64,000 bases of DNA from Campylobacter sputorum (GCF_002220775.1 NZ_CP019685.1:1364001-1428000), one strand, 5' to 3'. Shown: positions 8,583 to 19,270, numbered from the stretch's first letter. Program-made: numbers and translations. The notes: generated by a model from the sequence alone, not told the origin.

Positions 8583-9607
8583 TCTATCATCTCATCTTGT
8601 TCGCCTATTTGGAACACACCTTGAGAAGCCAAAACTTGAACTTGTTCTACAACTTTCCTTTGAGCTTCTTCAACATCTTTAAGTCTAACTGCACCTAAAA
8701 ATCCCATTTCTTCAAGAAACGCTTCACTTGCCCTTTGACTCATATTTTGAAGGAATTTTTCTTTTAAAGCTTCACCAGAACCTTTAAGCCCTATCATTAA
8801 AATTTTCTTATCAACAACTTTTAAAATTTCTCTTATAGCAGTTGCATTAAGATTTGTAATATCTTCAAATGTAAACATAAGATCTTTGATGGTTGAAGCA
8901 AGTTCTGTATCTGCTTGCTCAATCTTTTCAATAGTAGTTTTGCTTGCTTTTTGTCCAAGTCTATTTAATACTTCAGCAACAGCTCTTGGACCACCAACTT
9001 CAACTTTATAAGATGTAAGAGAAGCTAGTTTACTTTCTAATACAGTTGAAACTCTTTTTATCACAGATGGGCTGATATCGCCTAAATTTGCCATTCTTAA
9101 AACCACCTCACCTCTTAATTCATCATCAAAATAATTAAGCGTTTCAGCAGCACTTGTTACATCCATATGAGCCAAAATTAAAGCTATCGTTTGAGGGTGT
9201 TCTTTTGTTATAAAATCTGCAATTTGTTGTGGTTTAATCTTTTCAAGATATGAAAATGATTTAGTTGATTCCATGCTTTTAGAAAGTTTATCAAGAATTT
9301 TTTGTGCTATTTCAGGACCAAAGGTTTTATAAAGTATCTCTTTTGCATACTCTATACCGCCTGTTTTCATATATTGATTTGATTGCATTAAAGCATAAAA
9401 TTCCTCTAAAACAGCCGCGGCTATTTGTCTATCAATACTTTTAGAAATTGCTATATATCTAGAAATTTCAGTTATAGTTTCTATTTCCATGTGTGAAAAA
9501 ATAAGTGCAGTTGGCTCCTCGCCAAGTTGAATTAATAAAATTGCTATTTTTTCAGCCATAGAAAGGTCATTATACAAAGCCTTTTGTTGTTCAGTGAGTT
9601 TTACCAT
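8579..9607 (-). CDS. fliG: Flagellar motor switch protein FliG
   Basis: FliG links the MS ring to the C-ring and interacts with the stator to generate torque. The 342-residue protein has the N-terminal FliF-binding domain, the middle EHPQTIALILAHM block (EHPQ motif, about residues 130-150) and a C-terminal domain ending with EEMGFLGAVRLKDVEEAQRKVV, which carries the torque-helix charged residues. The ATG at 9607 overlaps the fliF stop (TGATG); an in-frame TTG three bases upstream is less likely. Confidence 0.96.
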   Translation of the reverse strand: MVKLTEQQKALYNDLSMAEKIAILLIQLGEEPTALIFSHMEIETITEISRYIAISKSIDRQIAAAVLEEFYALMQSNQYMKTGGIEYAKEILYKTFGPEIAQKILDKLSKSMESTKSFSYLEKIKPQQIADFITKEHPQTIALILAHMDVTSAAETLNYFDDELRGEVVLRMANLGDISPSVIKRVSTVLESKLASLTSYKVEVGGPRAVAEVLNRLGQKASKTTIEKIEQADTELASTIKDLMFTFEDITNLNATAIREILKVVDKKILMIGLKGSGEALKEKFLQNMSQRASEAFLEEMGFLGAVRLKDVEEAQRKVVEQVQVLASQGVFQIGEQDEMIE

Positions 9608-11328
9608 CAAGTATCCTTACTTATAGAAGACATGATTTCCCCATCATTATTTACCAACTCTTGAAGTAATGTAGCAATCTCTTCGGATTTAGAGCTTACA
9701 ATAGTTTGCATCTTTTCAAGAAGTATATCATATTTTAGCTCCTCTTCGTTAAGATTTCCATCTCTTAATCCAAGTTGTTCTTCAACTTTTTGTTTTGCAG
9801 CTTTAAACTTCTCTAAAGTATCTTCTGTGTCTTCTTGTATATCCATTAGACCCAAATCTTCTTTGGTAGGCTCATATTCTTCAATCTGTTCTTCAAGCAT
9901 TTTTTCGGAAAATGGAACAATAATTTTTTTGTAAAAAATATAAAGAACTAAAGCAGCCAATAGATATTTTACAAGCGTAGTAAAAGGACTTAAGTATAAC
10001 TCATAAAATCTAGCAATTGTATTTGCTGGTGTTTTAGTTGTAGTTGGCTCTTTAAACTGAAAGTTACTAACTGTAACCTCATCTCCTCTTGCTTGGTTAT
10101 AACCAACTGCTTGTTTTACTATATTGTTTATAGCAGTTAGTTCATTTTGAGGTAAAGAAACATACTCTATTTCTTTTGTTGGATTTCCATTTTCATCTTT
10201 TTTATACTCATATTTTCCATCAACAACCACAGCTACACTTACTCTTTTTATAGTGGCAAATTCTCCTAAAACTTTAGTAATTTTTTTAGAAATTTCATAA
10301 TTTGTAGTAGCTGAACTCTTTGTATAAAGTTCTGTTTTTTGATTGTCTTCCAAACCTTCTACTGGACCTATATTACTAACTGCTCCTGGAACTCCTCCAA
10401 CTTCTTTTGGTGCTTTTCCTTCTCTTTTTTCTTCTATATTTTGTTCACTTCTAGCAACTGAGTTTGGATCATAAACTTCACTTTGAAAATCTTCTCTAGC
10501 AAAATCAAAATCAATTGTAACTTTTGCTACAACTTTATTATCTCCACCAACTATGGGCGATAAAACATTTATGATTTTTCTCTCATAAGAACTTTCAAAA
10601 TCTTTTTTATATCTTATTTGTTTAGAAATAAGCTCATCATCTATTACCCCTTCTTCAATGCCAAGAGGGGTTCCATCTTGATCTACAAGCTTAACATTTT
10701 CTGCATTTAAATTTGGGACAGAAGCTGCGATTAAATTTTTTATACCAGATATCTGTTTGCTAGTAAGTTTTGAATTTTGTTTTACATTTAAAAGCACAGA
10801 AGCTGATGGCTTAATTTGACGCTTAGTAAAAACACTATCTTTTGGCAAAGCTATATGAACAGTTGCAGCTTCTATAGGTGCTAACCCTTCAATAGTTCTT
10901 GCAAGTTCACCTTCTAGAGCTCTTTGATATTTTACTCTTTGTTCTTCATCTGTTGCACCAAATTGTTGTTTATCAAAAATTTCAAAACCAACCTTACTAT
11001 CTTTGGGAATACCAAGACTCGCAATTGCTATTCTTTCTTGATAAACTTTATCATTAGGAACTAAAATTGTACTTTCGTTATAAAGCTTATATGGAACTTT
11101 ATCACTATTTAGTTGTTGAATAATAAGTGCAGAATCGCTTGGAGAAATATTTTCAAATAAAACACTATATCCATCATAAGTATTACTACTTTGAGATCCT
11201 TTATAGATACTTAAAAATACCAAAAATCCTATAACTACAACGATAGAGCCTGCAGCTACTATTCTTTGTCTTAAAGTAAGATTTTGATATAATTTTCCAA
11301 TCTGATTTACAATAGCTTTAAAATCCAT
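9607..11328 (-). CDS. fliF: Flagellar MS-ring protein FliF
   Basis: FliF forms the membrane ring of the flagellar basal body. The 573-residue protein has an N-terminal membrane helix (about residues 24-44), a YscJ-like periplasmic domain (YSVLFENISPSDSALIIQQL), the central ring-building motif (VDFDFAREDFQSEVYDP), a second membrane helix (about 445-465, LVKYLLAALVLYIFY) and an acidic cytoplasmic tail that binds FliG. It precedes fliG and fliH, and all three overlap, so they are almost certainly translated from one message. Confidence 0.95.
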   Translation of the reverse strand: MDFKAIVNQIGKLYQNLTLRQRIVAAGSIVVVIGFLVFLSIYKGSQSSNTYDGYSVLFENISPSDSALIIQQLNSDKVPYKLYNESTILVPNDKVYQERIAIASLGIPKDSKVGFEIFDKQQFGATDEEQRVKYQRALEGELARTIEGLAPIEAATVHIALPKDSVFTKRQIKPSASVLLNVKQNSKLTSKQISGIKNLIAASVPNLNAENVKLVDQDGTPLGIEEGVIDDELISKQIRYKKDFESSYERKIINVLSPIVGGDNKVVAKVTIDFDFAREDFQSEVYDPNSVARSEQNIEEKREGKAPKEVGGVPGAVSNIGPVEGLEDNQKTELYTKSSATTNYEISKKITKVLGEFATIKRVSVAVVVDGKYEYKKDENGNPTKEIEYVSLPQNELTAINNIVKQAVGYNQARGDEVTVSNFQFKEPTTTKTPANTIARFYELYLSPFTTLVKYLLAALVLYIFYKKIIVPFSEKMLEEQIEEYEPTKEDLGLMDIQEDTEDTLEKFKAAKQKVEEQLGLRDGNLNEEELKYDILLEKMQTIVSSKSEEIATLLQELVNNDGEIMSSISKDT

Positions 11329-11341
11329 ATATACGCTTTAC

Positions 11342-12439
11342 TTAAATTAATTTTTCTAATTCTTTAAAAACTCTAATATTATCTTTTGGCTTACCAATAG
11401 TAATCCTAATAGCATTCATTCCATAATTTTTTAAATCTCTTAAAATTATACCTTTTTTTAACAAGTTTTGTGAAATTTCTGTAGCATTTTTTTCTTTAAA
11501 AATATAAGTTATAAAATTTGTGTAACTTTTTATATATTTTATATCATATTTTTTAGCAAATTTCTCAAATTTTTTCATTTGAGAAAAATTATTTTTAAGA
11601 GTCTTTTGCATAAATTTATCATCGTCCAATGCCACAATTGCAGCCTTTAAACTAAGCGTAGTTATGTTAAAAGGAACTCTTAATTTTGATAACTCTTTTA
11701 TAATACTTTCTGAAGACACGGCATATCCAACTCTCATTCCACCAAGTCCGTATGCTTTTGAAAAAGTTCCCATATACATTGTATTTTTAAAATCATTTAT
11801 AAGTTTTTTTACATTTATATGTTTATTACTATCCTTAAAACTAGCAAACTCCTGATAAGCTCCATCAATGACAACTAGAGTGTCTTCATCTATTTTAGAT
11901 ATAAAATCATAAACATCTTTAGCATCCAAACACTCTCCAAGCGGATTGTTTGGGATACAAAGAAATATTATAGAAATTTCTTCTTTATGTTTGTTATAAA
12001 GTTCTTCAAACTCAGCTAAATTATGATTTTTAGAGTTTGTTTTATAGACTTTCGCACCAACATGAGAAGCATAAATTTCATACATAGCAAAAGTTGTTCC
12101 TGCAACCAAAATAGCACTATTTTCATTGGCTTTGGCATGCATTGCAAACTCAATAGTTTGATCGCTTCCTGAACCTATTATGATATTTTGAGTTTTAACT
12201 TCATATTTTTTAGCAAGTTTTTCTTTTAGTTCAAACATACTATCATCAGGATAAAGACTTGCATTTTTAGCACAATCTCTGATAGCTTTTTGAACTTTTT
12301 TAGAACATCCTAGTGGATTTTCATTACTGGCTAATTTTAAAACATCCCTCTTTTTTACACCAAATTCTCTTACAACAAGTTCTATTGGCTTTCCTGCTTC
12401 ATAGTTTGATATATTTTGCAAATGTTTATTAAATTTCAC
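11342..12439 (-). CDS. hisC: Histidinol-phosphate aminotransferase HisC
   Basis: HisC transaminates imidazole acetol phosphate in histidine synthesis and in many bacteria also handles aromatic amino acids, which fits its place after pheA. The 365-residue class I/II aminotransferase has SNENPLG, the DGAYQEF strand and the PLP-lysine motif [17 protein letters not shown]. The start chosen is GTG at 12439. It is preceded by GGAG, begins with the family-typical [19 protein letters not shown], and its GTGA overlaps the pheA stop. A longer in-frame ATG at 12472 lies inside pheA and adds residues unlike the family. Confidence 0.92.
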   Translation of the reverse strand: MKFNKHLQNISNYEAGKPIELVVREFGVKKRDVLKLASNENPLGCSKKVQKAIRDCAKNASLYPDDSMFELKEKLAKKYEVKTQNIIIGSGSDQTIEFAMHAKANENSAILVAGTTFAMYEIYASHVGAKVYKTNSKNHNLAEFEELYNKHKEEISIIFLCIPNNPLGECLDAKDVYDFISKIDEDTLVVIDGAYQEFASFKDSNKHINVKKLINDFKNTMYMGTFSKAYGLGGMRVGYAVSSESIIKELSKLRVPFNITTLSLKAAIVALDDDKFMQKTLKNNFSQMKKFEKFAKKYDIKYIKSYTNFITYIFKEKNATEISQNLLKKGIILRDLKNYGMNAIRITIGKPKDNIRVFKELEKLI

Positions 12440-13515
12440 TGTATTTCTCCATTTATATAACTTCCAAGCCACTTAATATCATGACCTCTTTTTAATGCAA
12501 GATCAAAAGCACTTTGAACTCTATCATCATCTATATATCCCTCAAAATCTATAAAAAATATAGTTTTAAAATCTTTATTTTTCATGGGTCTACTTTCAAG
12601 TTTTGTTAAATTTATACCCTCGTTTCTAAAAATTGAAAGCAAATCGACAAGTCCGCCTGGTCTATGATCTGCATTAACCAAAATAGAGGTTTTATTACGC
12701 TCACCTCGAAGTGCTTTAAAATCACTTAAAATTAAAAATCTAGTTTTGTTTGCACAATTATCTTCTATGGTCTCAAAAATAGCTGGGATATTATAAATTT
12801 TAGCTGCTATTTTTGAGCAAATTGCTGCACTATTTTCATCTTCTAAAGCCATCTTTGCTGCCATTGCAGTAGATTTTGAAGGGATAAACTCTACATCACT
12901 TAGATTATGGCTTTCTAAAAATTTTAAACATTGATTATAAGCTTGTGGGTGAGAATAAATTTTATTTATTTTTTTAAAATTTTCATTTAAACTAACAAAA
13001 GAGTGATGGATGTCCATATAAAGTTCTGATACTATTTTTATAGTATCAAATTTACCCAAACAATCAAGAGTAAGCCCAACCGCACCTTCTGTATTGTTTT
13101 CGACTGGAACAACTCCGTATTTTGCTTCTTTGTTTATAATCTCTGTAAAAACAGCGTCAATGGTAGCAAGTGGAGTATAAGAACTCATTGCACCAAACCT
13201 ACTTTCAGCAGCTTGATGCGAATATGTTCCATCAGGACCCAAAAAAGCGACCCTTTGAGGCATTTCTAAATTTCTAGAAACACCAAAAATTTCAAAATAA
13301 ATTGCCTCAATTGCTTCTTTATTTAAAGGACCGCTATTTTGATTATACAAACGGCTTAAAATTGCTTTTTCACGCTCTGGTCTATATATATTTGTTCCAC
13401 TTGATTTTTTTAACTCGCCAATTTTTTTAACATGAGTCATTCTTTGATTTAAACATTCTAATATTTTATCGTCTAATTTATCAATTTGTGAGCGTAAATC
13501 ATCAATATTTTGCAT
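12436..13515 (-). CDS. pheA: Bifunctional chorismate mutase/prephenate dehydratase PheA
   Basis: This protein converts chorismate to prephenate and then to phenylpyruvate for phenylalanine synthesis. The 359 residues hold an AroQ chorismate mutase domain (1-90, [19 protein letters not shown]), a prephenate dehydratase domain (about 95-270, [14 protein letters not shown] and the catalytic TRFLIL region) and a C-terminal ACT domain with the phenylalanine-binding ESRP motif. Feedback inhibition through the ACT domain is expected from the family. The gene sits between lysA (10-base gap) and hisC (GTGA overlap). Confidence 0.95.
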   Translation of the reverse strand: MQNIDDLRSQIDKLDDKILECLNQRMTHVKKIGELKKSSGTNIYRPEREKAILSRLYNQNSGPLNKEAIEAIYFEIFGVSRNLEMPQRVAFLGPDGTYSHQAAESRFGAMSSYTPLATIDAVFTEIINKEAKYGVVPVENNTEGAVGLTLDCLGKFDTIKIVSELYMDIHHSFVSLNENFKKINKIYSHPQAYNQCLKFLESHNLSDVEFIPSKSTAMAAKMALEDENSAAICSKIAAKIYNIPAIFETIEDNCANKTRFLILSDFKALRGERNKTSILVNADHRPGGLVDLLSIFRNEGINLTKLESRPMKNKDFKTIFFIDFEGYIDDDRVQSAFDLALKRGHDIKWLGSYINGEIQ

Positions 13516-13525
13516 TTTTATCCTT

Positions 13526-14734
13526 CTATAAACACTCTTTTTCTAATGCTATTTGATACTCGAAACTCTCCCTTTTTCTTATAAGCTTATCTTTGCCATT
13601 ATAAATTCCAACTTCTGCTGCACGGTTTCTAGTATTATAATTACTTGACATACTAAATCCATATGCACCAGCTGAACTAAAAACAAGCAAATCTCCTCTA
13701 TTTGTTTTACCAATTTCTACACCTTTAGCAAGAAAATCTCCGCTTTCGCAAATTGGCCCAACTATATCACAAACACTCTTCTCTTCATTTTTATTTTCTA
13801 AAGATATATGAGTAACTTTATGATAAGAATTATACAAACTAGGTCTTACAAGATCATTCATAGCACCATCAACTATAATAAATCTCTTTGTTTTATTTAC
13901 TTTTTCATACAATACAGAACTTACAAAATATCCACTTTCTCCAACAATATATCGTCCAGGCTCACACACAATAGTAACATCAAGTCCACTAAGTGTGCTA
14001 AGTATAGCTTGTGCGTAATCATAAGGTTTTATGGTAATTTCATTATCATAAACTATACCTATGCCACCACCTACATCAAAAAATCTTATATTTATTTCAA
14101 GTGCGATTAGCTCTCTTAAGAGCTTTGAGACAACATTACAAGCATCATAAATTGGTTTAAGATCGGTTAATTGTGAACCAATATGAAAATGAATCCCAAT
14201 TGGCTCTATAAAAGGTGAAGACTTGGCTTTTAGATATATCTTTCTTGCAACTTCTATCTCAACGCCAAATTTATTTTCATTTAATCCAGTTGAAATATAA
14301 GGGTGAGTTTTTGGATCTATATTTGGATTTACTCGAACTGAAATTCTAGCCTTTTTACCAAGTTCTTGGGCTATTTTTTCAACCCTATAAAACTCAGCTT
14401 CGCTTTCTAAATTTAACATAAGTATGTCTAAATTTAGTGCTTCTTTTATTTCATCATCATTTTTTCCAACGCCACTAAAAATTATTTGATAGTTTTTTGC
14501 ACCAGAGAATAATGCTCTTTTTACTTCGCCTATAGAAACACAATCAAATCCAGCTCCAAGATTAGCCAAAAATTTAAGCACACTTAAATTTGAATTTGCT
14601 TTTACAGCATAACAAAGTAACGACTTTCTGGCACTAAAAGCGTTTTTTAAAGAAAGATATTTTTGCTCAATCATATCAAAATCATAGACATAAAGCGGTG
14701 TTTTGTAAACTTTTGCTAAATTTATAAAATCCAT
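13526..14734 (-). CDS. lysA: Diaminopimelate decarboxylase LysA
   Basis: LysA performs the last step of lysine synthesis, decarboxylating meso-diaminopimelate. The 402-residue fold-III PLP enzyme has the Schiff-base lysine in LLCYAVKANSNL near residue 45, the HIGSQ motif near 185, a GGGIG phosphate-binding loop, CEPGRYIV and the active-site PICESGD. Length is normal. It lies 53 bases downstream of the lptF/G-type gene, a gap large enough for its own promoter, though none is clear. Confidence 0.96.
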   Translation of the reverse strand: MDFINLAKVYKTPLYVYDFDMIEQKYLSLKNAFSARKSLLCYAVKANSNLSVLKFLANLGAGFDCVSIGEVKRALFSGAKNYQIIFSGVGKNDDEIKEALNLDILMLNLESEAEFYRVEKIAQELGKKARISVRVNPNIDPKTHPYISTGLNENKFGVEIEVARKIYLKAKSSPFIEPIGIHFHIGSQLTDLKPIYDACNVVSKLLRELIALEINIRFFDVGGGIGIVYDNEITIKPYDYAQAILSTLSGLDVTIVCEPGRYIVGESGYFVSSVLYEKVNKTKRFIIVDGAMNDLVRPSLYNSYHKVTHISLENKNEEKSVCDIVGPICESGDFLAKGVEIGKTNRGDLLVFSSAGAYGFSMSSNYNTRNRAAEVGIYNGKDKLIRKRESFEYQIALEKECL

Positions 14735-14787
14735 AATTACCCTTTTTAAATTTAGAGATTATACTTAATTTTATATAAAAAAGAGTT

Positions 14788-15849
14788 TTAACGATTTGAA
14801 AAATAAAGTTTTATGGCAAATAAAAATAGTAAAAATATAGGCAAAACTACGCCTAGTTCTGCAAGTATAACTCCATTTTGAGAAAATCTAATCAAAACAT
14901 ACAATACCCCCCAACAACAAAGCGTTGCAACAACAAAAATAAAACCAAGCAAAGCAAGATTAAAAAACCTATATGTAGATGGTAAAAAGTAGTAAAATAT
15001 AAGCACCATTATGGGTGCAAAAAGAGGGAAAAATATGGAATTATAAAGAGCAACTTTGAGTGAGTTTATATTTATACCTTCATTTTTAAATGTTTTTATA
15101 GCATCTAGTGCGTCATTTATGGAATACGGTGTGTCGCTTTCATAAATATTTTCTATAGTTTTTGGTCTAAATTTTTTAAGTGTTTCTAAATTTTCTAAAT
15201 GTTGCAGATCAAAACCTTTTGCCATAAACTCTAAATTTGATGGTAAATTTGTTATATTTACATCCTCTAAATTCCATATTTTTCCATCAAATTTACCACT
15301 ACTAGCAGAAACTATGTTTAAAAGCTTTGTATCGTTTACATCAAAAATATTAATAATCTTAGCATCATTAGTTATAGGATTTAACCTACTTATATAAATA
15401 TATTTACCATCATACTTTACAAATTTTTCATCTAAATTTTGAGGCATAAAAGATGATGATGTGATGTTTTTTCTATACTCTTTTATATAAGTAAAATCTG
15501 TAAAATTTAAAGCTATATAGCTACAAGTAACAATCAATGCTACTAAAAAAGTAGGTATGATAACTCTATTTTTATCTATGCCAAGAGCATAAAAACTTAC
15601 AAGTTCATTATTTCTTATCATATTAAAATATGTAGCAATAAAAGCAAAAACAAGACTAAGAGGTAAAATATAATTTAGGGCAATCAAAGTTGTAAGAAAA
15701 AAGTATATAAGCTGCAAATTTGCACTTTCTGGAAATCTTTTTAAATTTGTTAAAATATCTATACCAGCATAAAATAGCTCTAAAGCTATAAATATAATCA
15801 AAAAATATTTAAAATATACATAAGCTATATGTTTAGCATAAATTTTCAA
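14788..15849 (-). CDS. LptF/LptG-family permease (YjgP/YjgQ)
   Basis: This 353-residue membrane protein has the YjgP/YjgQ layout: three membrane helices within the first about 115 residues, a periplasmic beta-jellyroll domain (about 120-265) and three helices in the last 90 residues. Family members form the membrane part of the LptBFG transporter that extracts lipopolysaccharide or lipooligosaccharide from the inner membrane. I cannot tell LptF from LptG. The TTG at 15849 is chosen: AAAGG lies nine bases upstream and TTGA overlaps the pth stop. Another TTG at 15855 would be too close to that site. Confidence 0.85.
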   Translation of the reverse strand: MKIYAKHIAYVYFKYFLIIFIALELFYAGIDILTNLKRFPESANLQLIYFFLTTLIALNYILPLSLVFAFIATYFNMIRNNELVSFYALGIDKNRVIIPTFLVALIVTCSYIALNFTDFTYIKEYRKNITSSSFMPQNLDEKFVKYDGKYIYISRLNPITNDAKIINIFDVNDTKLLNIVSASSGKFDGKIWNLEDVNITNLPSNLEFMAKGFDLQHLENLETLKKFRPKTIENIYESDTPYSINDALDAIKTFKNEGININSLKVALYNSIFFPLFAPIMVLIFYYFLPSTYRFFNLALLGFIFVVATLCCWGVLYVLIRFSQNGVILAELGVVLPIFLLFLFAIKLYFSNR

Positions 15850-16403
15850 TCGCAAAAGCCTTTTTTTAAAGAGTATTTTTGAGATATTTTATCTATATCT
15901 TGATTAATAAACTCTAAAGTGGCTTCTTTTGTTATGGAAATAATTTTTTTTACACACTCTTGTTCTTTTTGAGAAAATTTCCCCAAAACAAATTCTACTG
16001 TGTCTTTTTTAAGTTCACTTCCTATTCCAACTCTAATTCTATCGTAATTTATTCCTATAGATGCGTCTATTGATTTAATGCCATTGTGTCCACCACTGCT
16101 TCCACCATTTTTAAATTTAAGTCTTCCAAGCTTAAGATCCAAATCATCGTGTACAACAATTACTCTATCTATTTTGTAAAAATTTTTAACAGCACTTACG
16201 CTTTGTCCAGAAAGGTTCATAAAAGTCATAGGTTTTAAAAAGAGAAGCGAACCTTTTTTATAAAGTTCGCCTTTAAATTTTGTATTTGATATCTTTTCAC
16301 AATCTAATTCATCTAAAATAGCATCTATTACCATAAATCCTATATTATGCCTTGTATTAGCATACTCAATACCTGGATTTCCAAGTCCTGCTATTAAGAT
16401 CAA
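15846..16403 (-). CDS. pth: Peptidyl-tRNA hydrolase Pth
   Basis: Pth cleaves peptidyl-tRNAs released by stalled ribosomes. The 185-residue protein shows the family motifs in order: GLGNPGIEYANTRHNIGF with the catalytic His, FLKPMTFMNLSGQSV, VVHDDLDL, and GGSSGGHNGIKSI. The start is TTG at 16403, giving the expected MILIAGLGNPG. It lies nine bases after rplY, an arrangement common in bacteria. Confidence 0.96.
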   Translation of the reverse strand: MILIAGLGNPGIEYANTRHNIGFMVIDAILDELDCEKISNTKFKGELYKKGSLLFLKPMTFMNLSGQSVSAVKNFYKIDRVIVVHDDLDLKLGRLKFKNGGSSGGHNGIKSIDASIGINYDRIRVGIGSELKKDTVEFVLGKFSQKEQECVKKIISITKEATLEFINQDIDKISQKYSLKKGFCD

Positions 16404-16412
16404 AATTTATCC

Positions 16413-16952
16413 TTAATTAGCTGTTGTTACTCCAACTATTGCGATATTAGCACTTTCTAACATAGTAACACCATCAGGAATTTTAACATCTTTAACTAAA
16501 ATATTATCATTAACATCAAGATCGCTTACATCTAAATCAAATGCATTTGGTAAATTTTCGCCAGCACATTTAACGGCTAGTTTTCTTTTGTAATTTACCA
16601 AAACACCTTTATTTTTAAGACCTATTGGTGTTCCCGAAATTTTTATAGGTATTAAGTATTTTGAATTAACACCATCTAATACAACTTTTAGATCGACATG
16701 TTTAAGCTCATTAGTAACTGGGTGTTTTTGATAATCAACAACAACAACTTTTAAAGTTTTAGAGCCAACTTTTACTTCAAAGGCAAGCTTATCTTTAGAA
16801 CGAAGCTCTTTTATAAAATCATTGACTTTAAAAGCCGCGTTAATATTTTCTAATCCCTTGCCATAAATATTGGCAATTAGATAACCATCTCTTCTTAAAG
16901 TCTTAGTAGACTTTTTATCGATACTCTCTCTAACAATACCTTCTAACATCAT
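16413..16952 (-). CDS. rplY: 50S ribosomal protein L25/general stress protein Ctc
   Basis: L25 binds 5S rRNA. This 179-residue version is the longer CTC/TL5 type with an N-terminal L25 domain ([18 protein letters not shown]) and a C-terminal beta domain ([14 protein letters not shown] onward). It is the first gene of the 15-gene minus-strand directon running to serC. Two consecutive ATG codons (16952 and 16949) follow AAGGA; the second has the better spacing. The AT-rich 73 bases upstream, after the pilT-like gene, probably hold the promoter. Confidence 0.94.
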   Translation of the reverse strand: MMLEGIVRESIDKKSTKTLRRDGYLIANIYGKGLENINAAFKVNDFIKELRSKDKLAFEVKVGSKTLKVVVVDYQKHPVTNELKHVDLKVVLDGVNSKYLIPIKISGTPIGLKNKGVLVNYKRKLAVKCAGENLPNAFDLDVSDLDVNDNILVKDVKIPDGVTMLESANIAIVGVTTAN

Positions 16953-17025
16953 TTTTCCTTTATATAAAATAAAAATAAACTTTGATTTTATCTAAAAAAC
17001 ATTTAATATTTTATAAATTTAATTT

Positions 17026-18252
17026 TTAATCTTCATCATCATCAGAAATTGATTTTATTTTAGGAAGAGAATATCCGGCTTTTTCATAAATATCTTTGAT
17101 AGATTCTTTATCATTCGTATACAAACTAGTATTAACTTTAGCAAGCTTTGCATTTTTAAGTAAAATTTTAAGATTGTCTCTCTTTGTAGAATTTTCTAAA
17201 GCTGATTCTTCTGTTATAACTCCGGCGTTAAACAGATCAAGTAAATGCTGATCAAAAGTTTGCATTCCAAGAGTATTTTTGCTCTCTTTTATAACATCAT
17301 AAATTTCTTGATCTTTTTTATCAAGAATTTTTTCTTTTACACGATGATTGTTTATGAGAATTTCAACAGCGGCAACCCTTTTTTCATCTGTTGTTGGTAT
17401 AAGTCTTTGTGATATTATAGCTCCTAAAACCGAAGCAAAGCTCATTCTTATTCTCTCTTGTTCTTCTATAGGAAACATTGATATAACACGATTTATGGTT
17501 TCTTTTGCGTCTAAAGTATGAAGCGTTGATAAAACAAGGTGACCAGTTTCAGCTGCATTTATAGCTATTTCTATTGTTTCTAAATCTCTCATTTCACCAA
17601 CCAAAATAACATCTGGATCTTCTCTTAGCGCAGCCCTTAGTGCATCTTTAAAACTCGTAGCATCTTGACCTATTGAACGTTGATTTACTATACACTTATC
17701 ATCTTTATAAACAAATTCTATTGGATCTTCAATTGTGATTATATGTGAATTATCTTGCTTATTGATTCTATTGATAATACTAGCCAAAGTTGTTGTTTTA
17801 CCACTTCCCGTAGCTCCAGTAACTAGTATAATTCCTCTTTTTATATTATCGCAAATGTCTTTTACAACAGGTGGCAAACCCAAGTTTTCTATAGTTGGTA
17901 GAATTTTTGGTATAGTTCTAAAAACAGCTGACACTCCATCCATTTGAAAAAATATATTTACACGAAACCTATAATCTTTATTTATCGTATACGTAAAATC
18001 TACACTTTTTTTTTCAATAAGTTCGTCAAAACGGGTTCTAAGCAGTTCTTTAGCAAGTGTTAATCCATCTTTTTGTGAAAAAATTTCATCTGACATTGGT
18101 TTGATTTTTCCATTAAATCTCCCTCTTACAACTGAACCTGATTTAAAATGAAGATCGCTTCCATTGTCACTAACTAATTTTTTCAAATAAACATCAAGTC
18201 TATCTCTTTGTTTATAATCTAGTTCATTTATATCAACAAATTTACTGCTCAT
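17026..18252 (-). CDS. PilT-like twitching/secretion ATPase
   Basis: This 408-residue hexameric secretion ATPase of the PilT/GspE class has a PAS-like N-terminal domain (to about residue 110), Walker A GATGSGKTT at 146-154, an Asp box (TIEDPIEFV), Walker B (DVILVGEMRD) and the His box (LSTLHT), followed by the PilT-type C-terminal bundle. PilT drives retraction of type IV pili. No pilin, pilQ or pilC gene is in the window. It ends 73 bases before rplY and follows tal by seven bases. An acidic DDDED tail is unusual. A role in DNA uptake or a type II-like system is an alternative. Confidence 0.8.
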   Translation of the reverse strand: MSSKFVDINELDYKQRDRLDVYLKKLVSDNGSDLHFKSGSVVRGRFNGKIKPMSDEIFSQKDGLTLAKELLRTRFDELIEKKSVDFTYTINKDYRFRVNIFFQMDGVSAVFRTIPKILPTIENLGLPPVVKDICDNIKRGIILVTGATGSGKTTTLASIINRINKQDNSHIITIEDPIEFVYKDDKCIVNQRSIGQDATSFKDALRAALREDPDVILVGEMRDLETIEIAINAAETGHLVLSTLHTLDAKETINRVISMFPIEEQERIRMSFASVLGAIISQRLIPTTDEKRVAAVEILINNHRVKEKILDKKDQEIYDVIKESKNTLGMQTFDQHLLDLFNAGVITEESALENSTKRDNLKILLKNAKLAKVNTSLYTNDKESIKDIYEKAGYSLPKIKSISDDDED

Positions 18253-18259
18253 TGTTAGT

Positions 18260-19270
18260 CTATATTTTTTTCTTTAAATCACCCATAATATCTTCAAATG
18301 ATTTTACAAAAGATGATATGCCATCGTTTAAAAGATCTTTATAAACTTTAGTCATATCTATATCAGCTTTTTTTACAACATCAAAAAATTTATCTATACT
18401 ATCATCACTTAATGGGCTTTTTTCTTCAAAATGAACATCTCCAAAAGCTTTGATAGTTTCAAGAGGGGCTGTATTTATTGAATTTTTATACAAAAGTTCT
18501 TTTACATAATAAGCCTTGTGCAAACTATCTCCTTTTACACCTGTGCTTGCAAAAAGTGTTTTAACATTTGGTAAATTTTTCTTTTGTATTATGTTATAAA
18601 TTTTTGATGCGTTCATTATACCTATTTGAGAAGTTGGCAGTGATTTTTCATTCATTTTAGTATCTAAAAGCCTATCAAATCTACTTACAAAAACACTTAT
18701 AACAGCTTTTGGGAGATTGGCTTTGGGAAATCTTTTTATAAACTCGTTAGTTGCATTTTCAAAAGAATCCAAACAATCAAGTGCTTGTTGTGGCGAAAAT
18801 ACAAGAGTTGCATTTATATTTATTCCTTTTTTCATAAGTTCATTCATAGCTTCAAATCCAGCTTTTGTGGCAGGAATTTTAATCATAACATTTGGCATAC
18901 CTATCGTAGAGTATAAATTTTTACCCTCTTTAAAACTAGCGCTAGCATCATCGTATAAACAAGGATCAACTTCTATACTAACAAATCCATCATCATTATT
19001 TGCATAATTTTTCAGCAATTTTTCTGCAGCAAGTCTTATATCTTGTGTGGCTAAAATCTCATAAACAGTTTTTGGATGTTTAAATTTAGAACTTTTTATA
19101 GCATTTTCATAATTATTAGAATTGCAAAAAGCATTTTTAAATATCGTAGGATTACTAGTAGCACCATTTATAGTACCTGAAGATATGAGTTCTTTAAACT
19201 CACCGTTTATAAAATCTCTTTGCAAAAAATCGCACCATAATGAAAAATTGATATTGTTATTTTTATACAC
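18260..19270 (-). CDS. tal: Transaldolase
   Basis: Transaldolase moves a dihydroxyacetone unit between sugar phosphates in the non-oxidative pentose phosphate pathway, which supplies ribose and erythrose 4-phosphate in an organism without much glycolysis. The 336-residue protein has the motifs SNPTIFKNAF, the Schiff-base lysine strand VMIKIPATKAGFEAM, NATLVFS and SVFVSRFDR. The start is GTG at 19270. Gene order tal-serB-cheW-cheA-cheV matches my memory of C. jejuni. Confidence 0.92.
   Translation of the reverse strand: MYKNNNINFSLWCDFLQRDFINGEFKELISSGTINGATSNPTIFKNAFCNSNNYENAIKSSKFKHPKTVYEILATQDIRLAAEKLLKNYANNDDGFVSIEVDPCLYDDASASFKEGKNLYSTIGMPNVMIKIPATKAGFEAMNELMKKGININATLVFSPQQALDCLDSFENATNEFIKRFPKANLPKAVISVFVSRFDRLLDTKMNEKSLPTSQIGIMNASKIYNIIQKKNLPNVKTLFASTGVKGDSLHKAYYVKELLYKNSINTAPLETIKAFGDVHFEEKSPLSDDSIDKFFDVVKKADIDMTKVYKDLLNDGISSFVKSFEDIMGDLKKKI

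Noticed and set aside
12440-12472. Longer HisC starting at ATG 12472
   Set aside because: It adds residues not found in the family and lies in pheA; GTG 12439 has GGAG upstream and a GTGA overlap.
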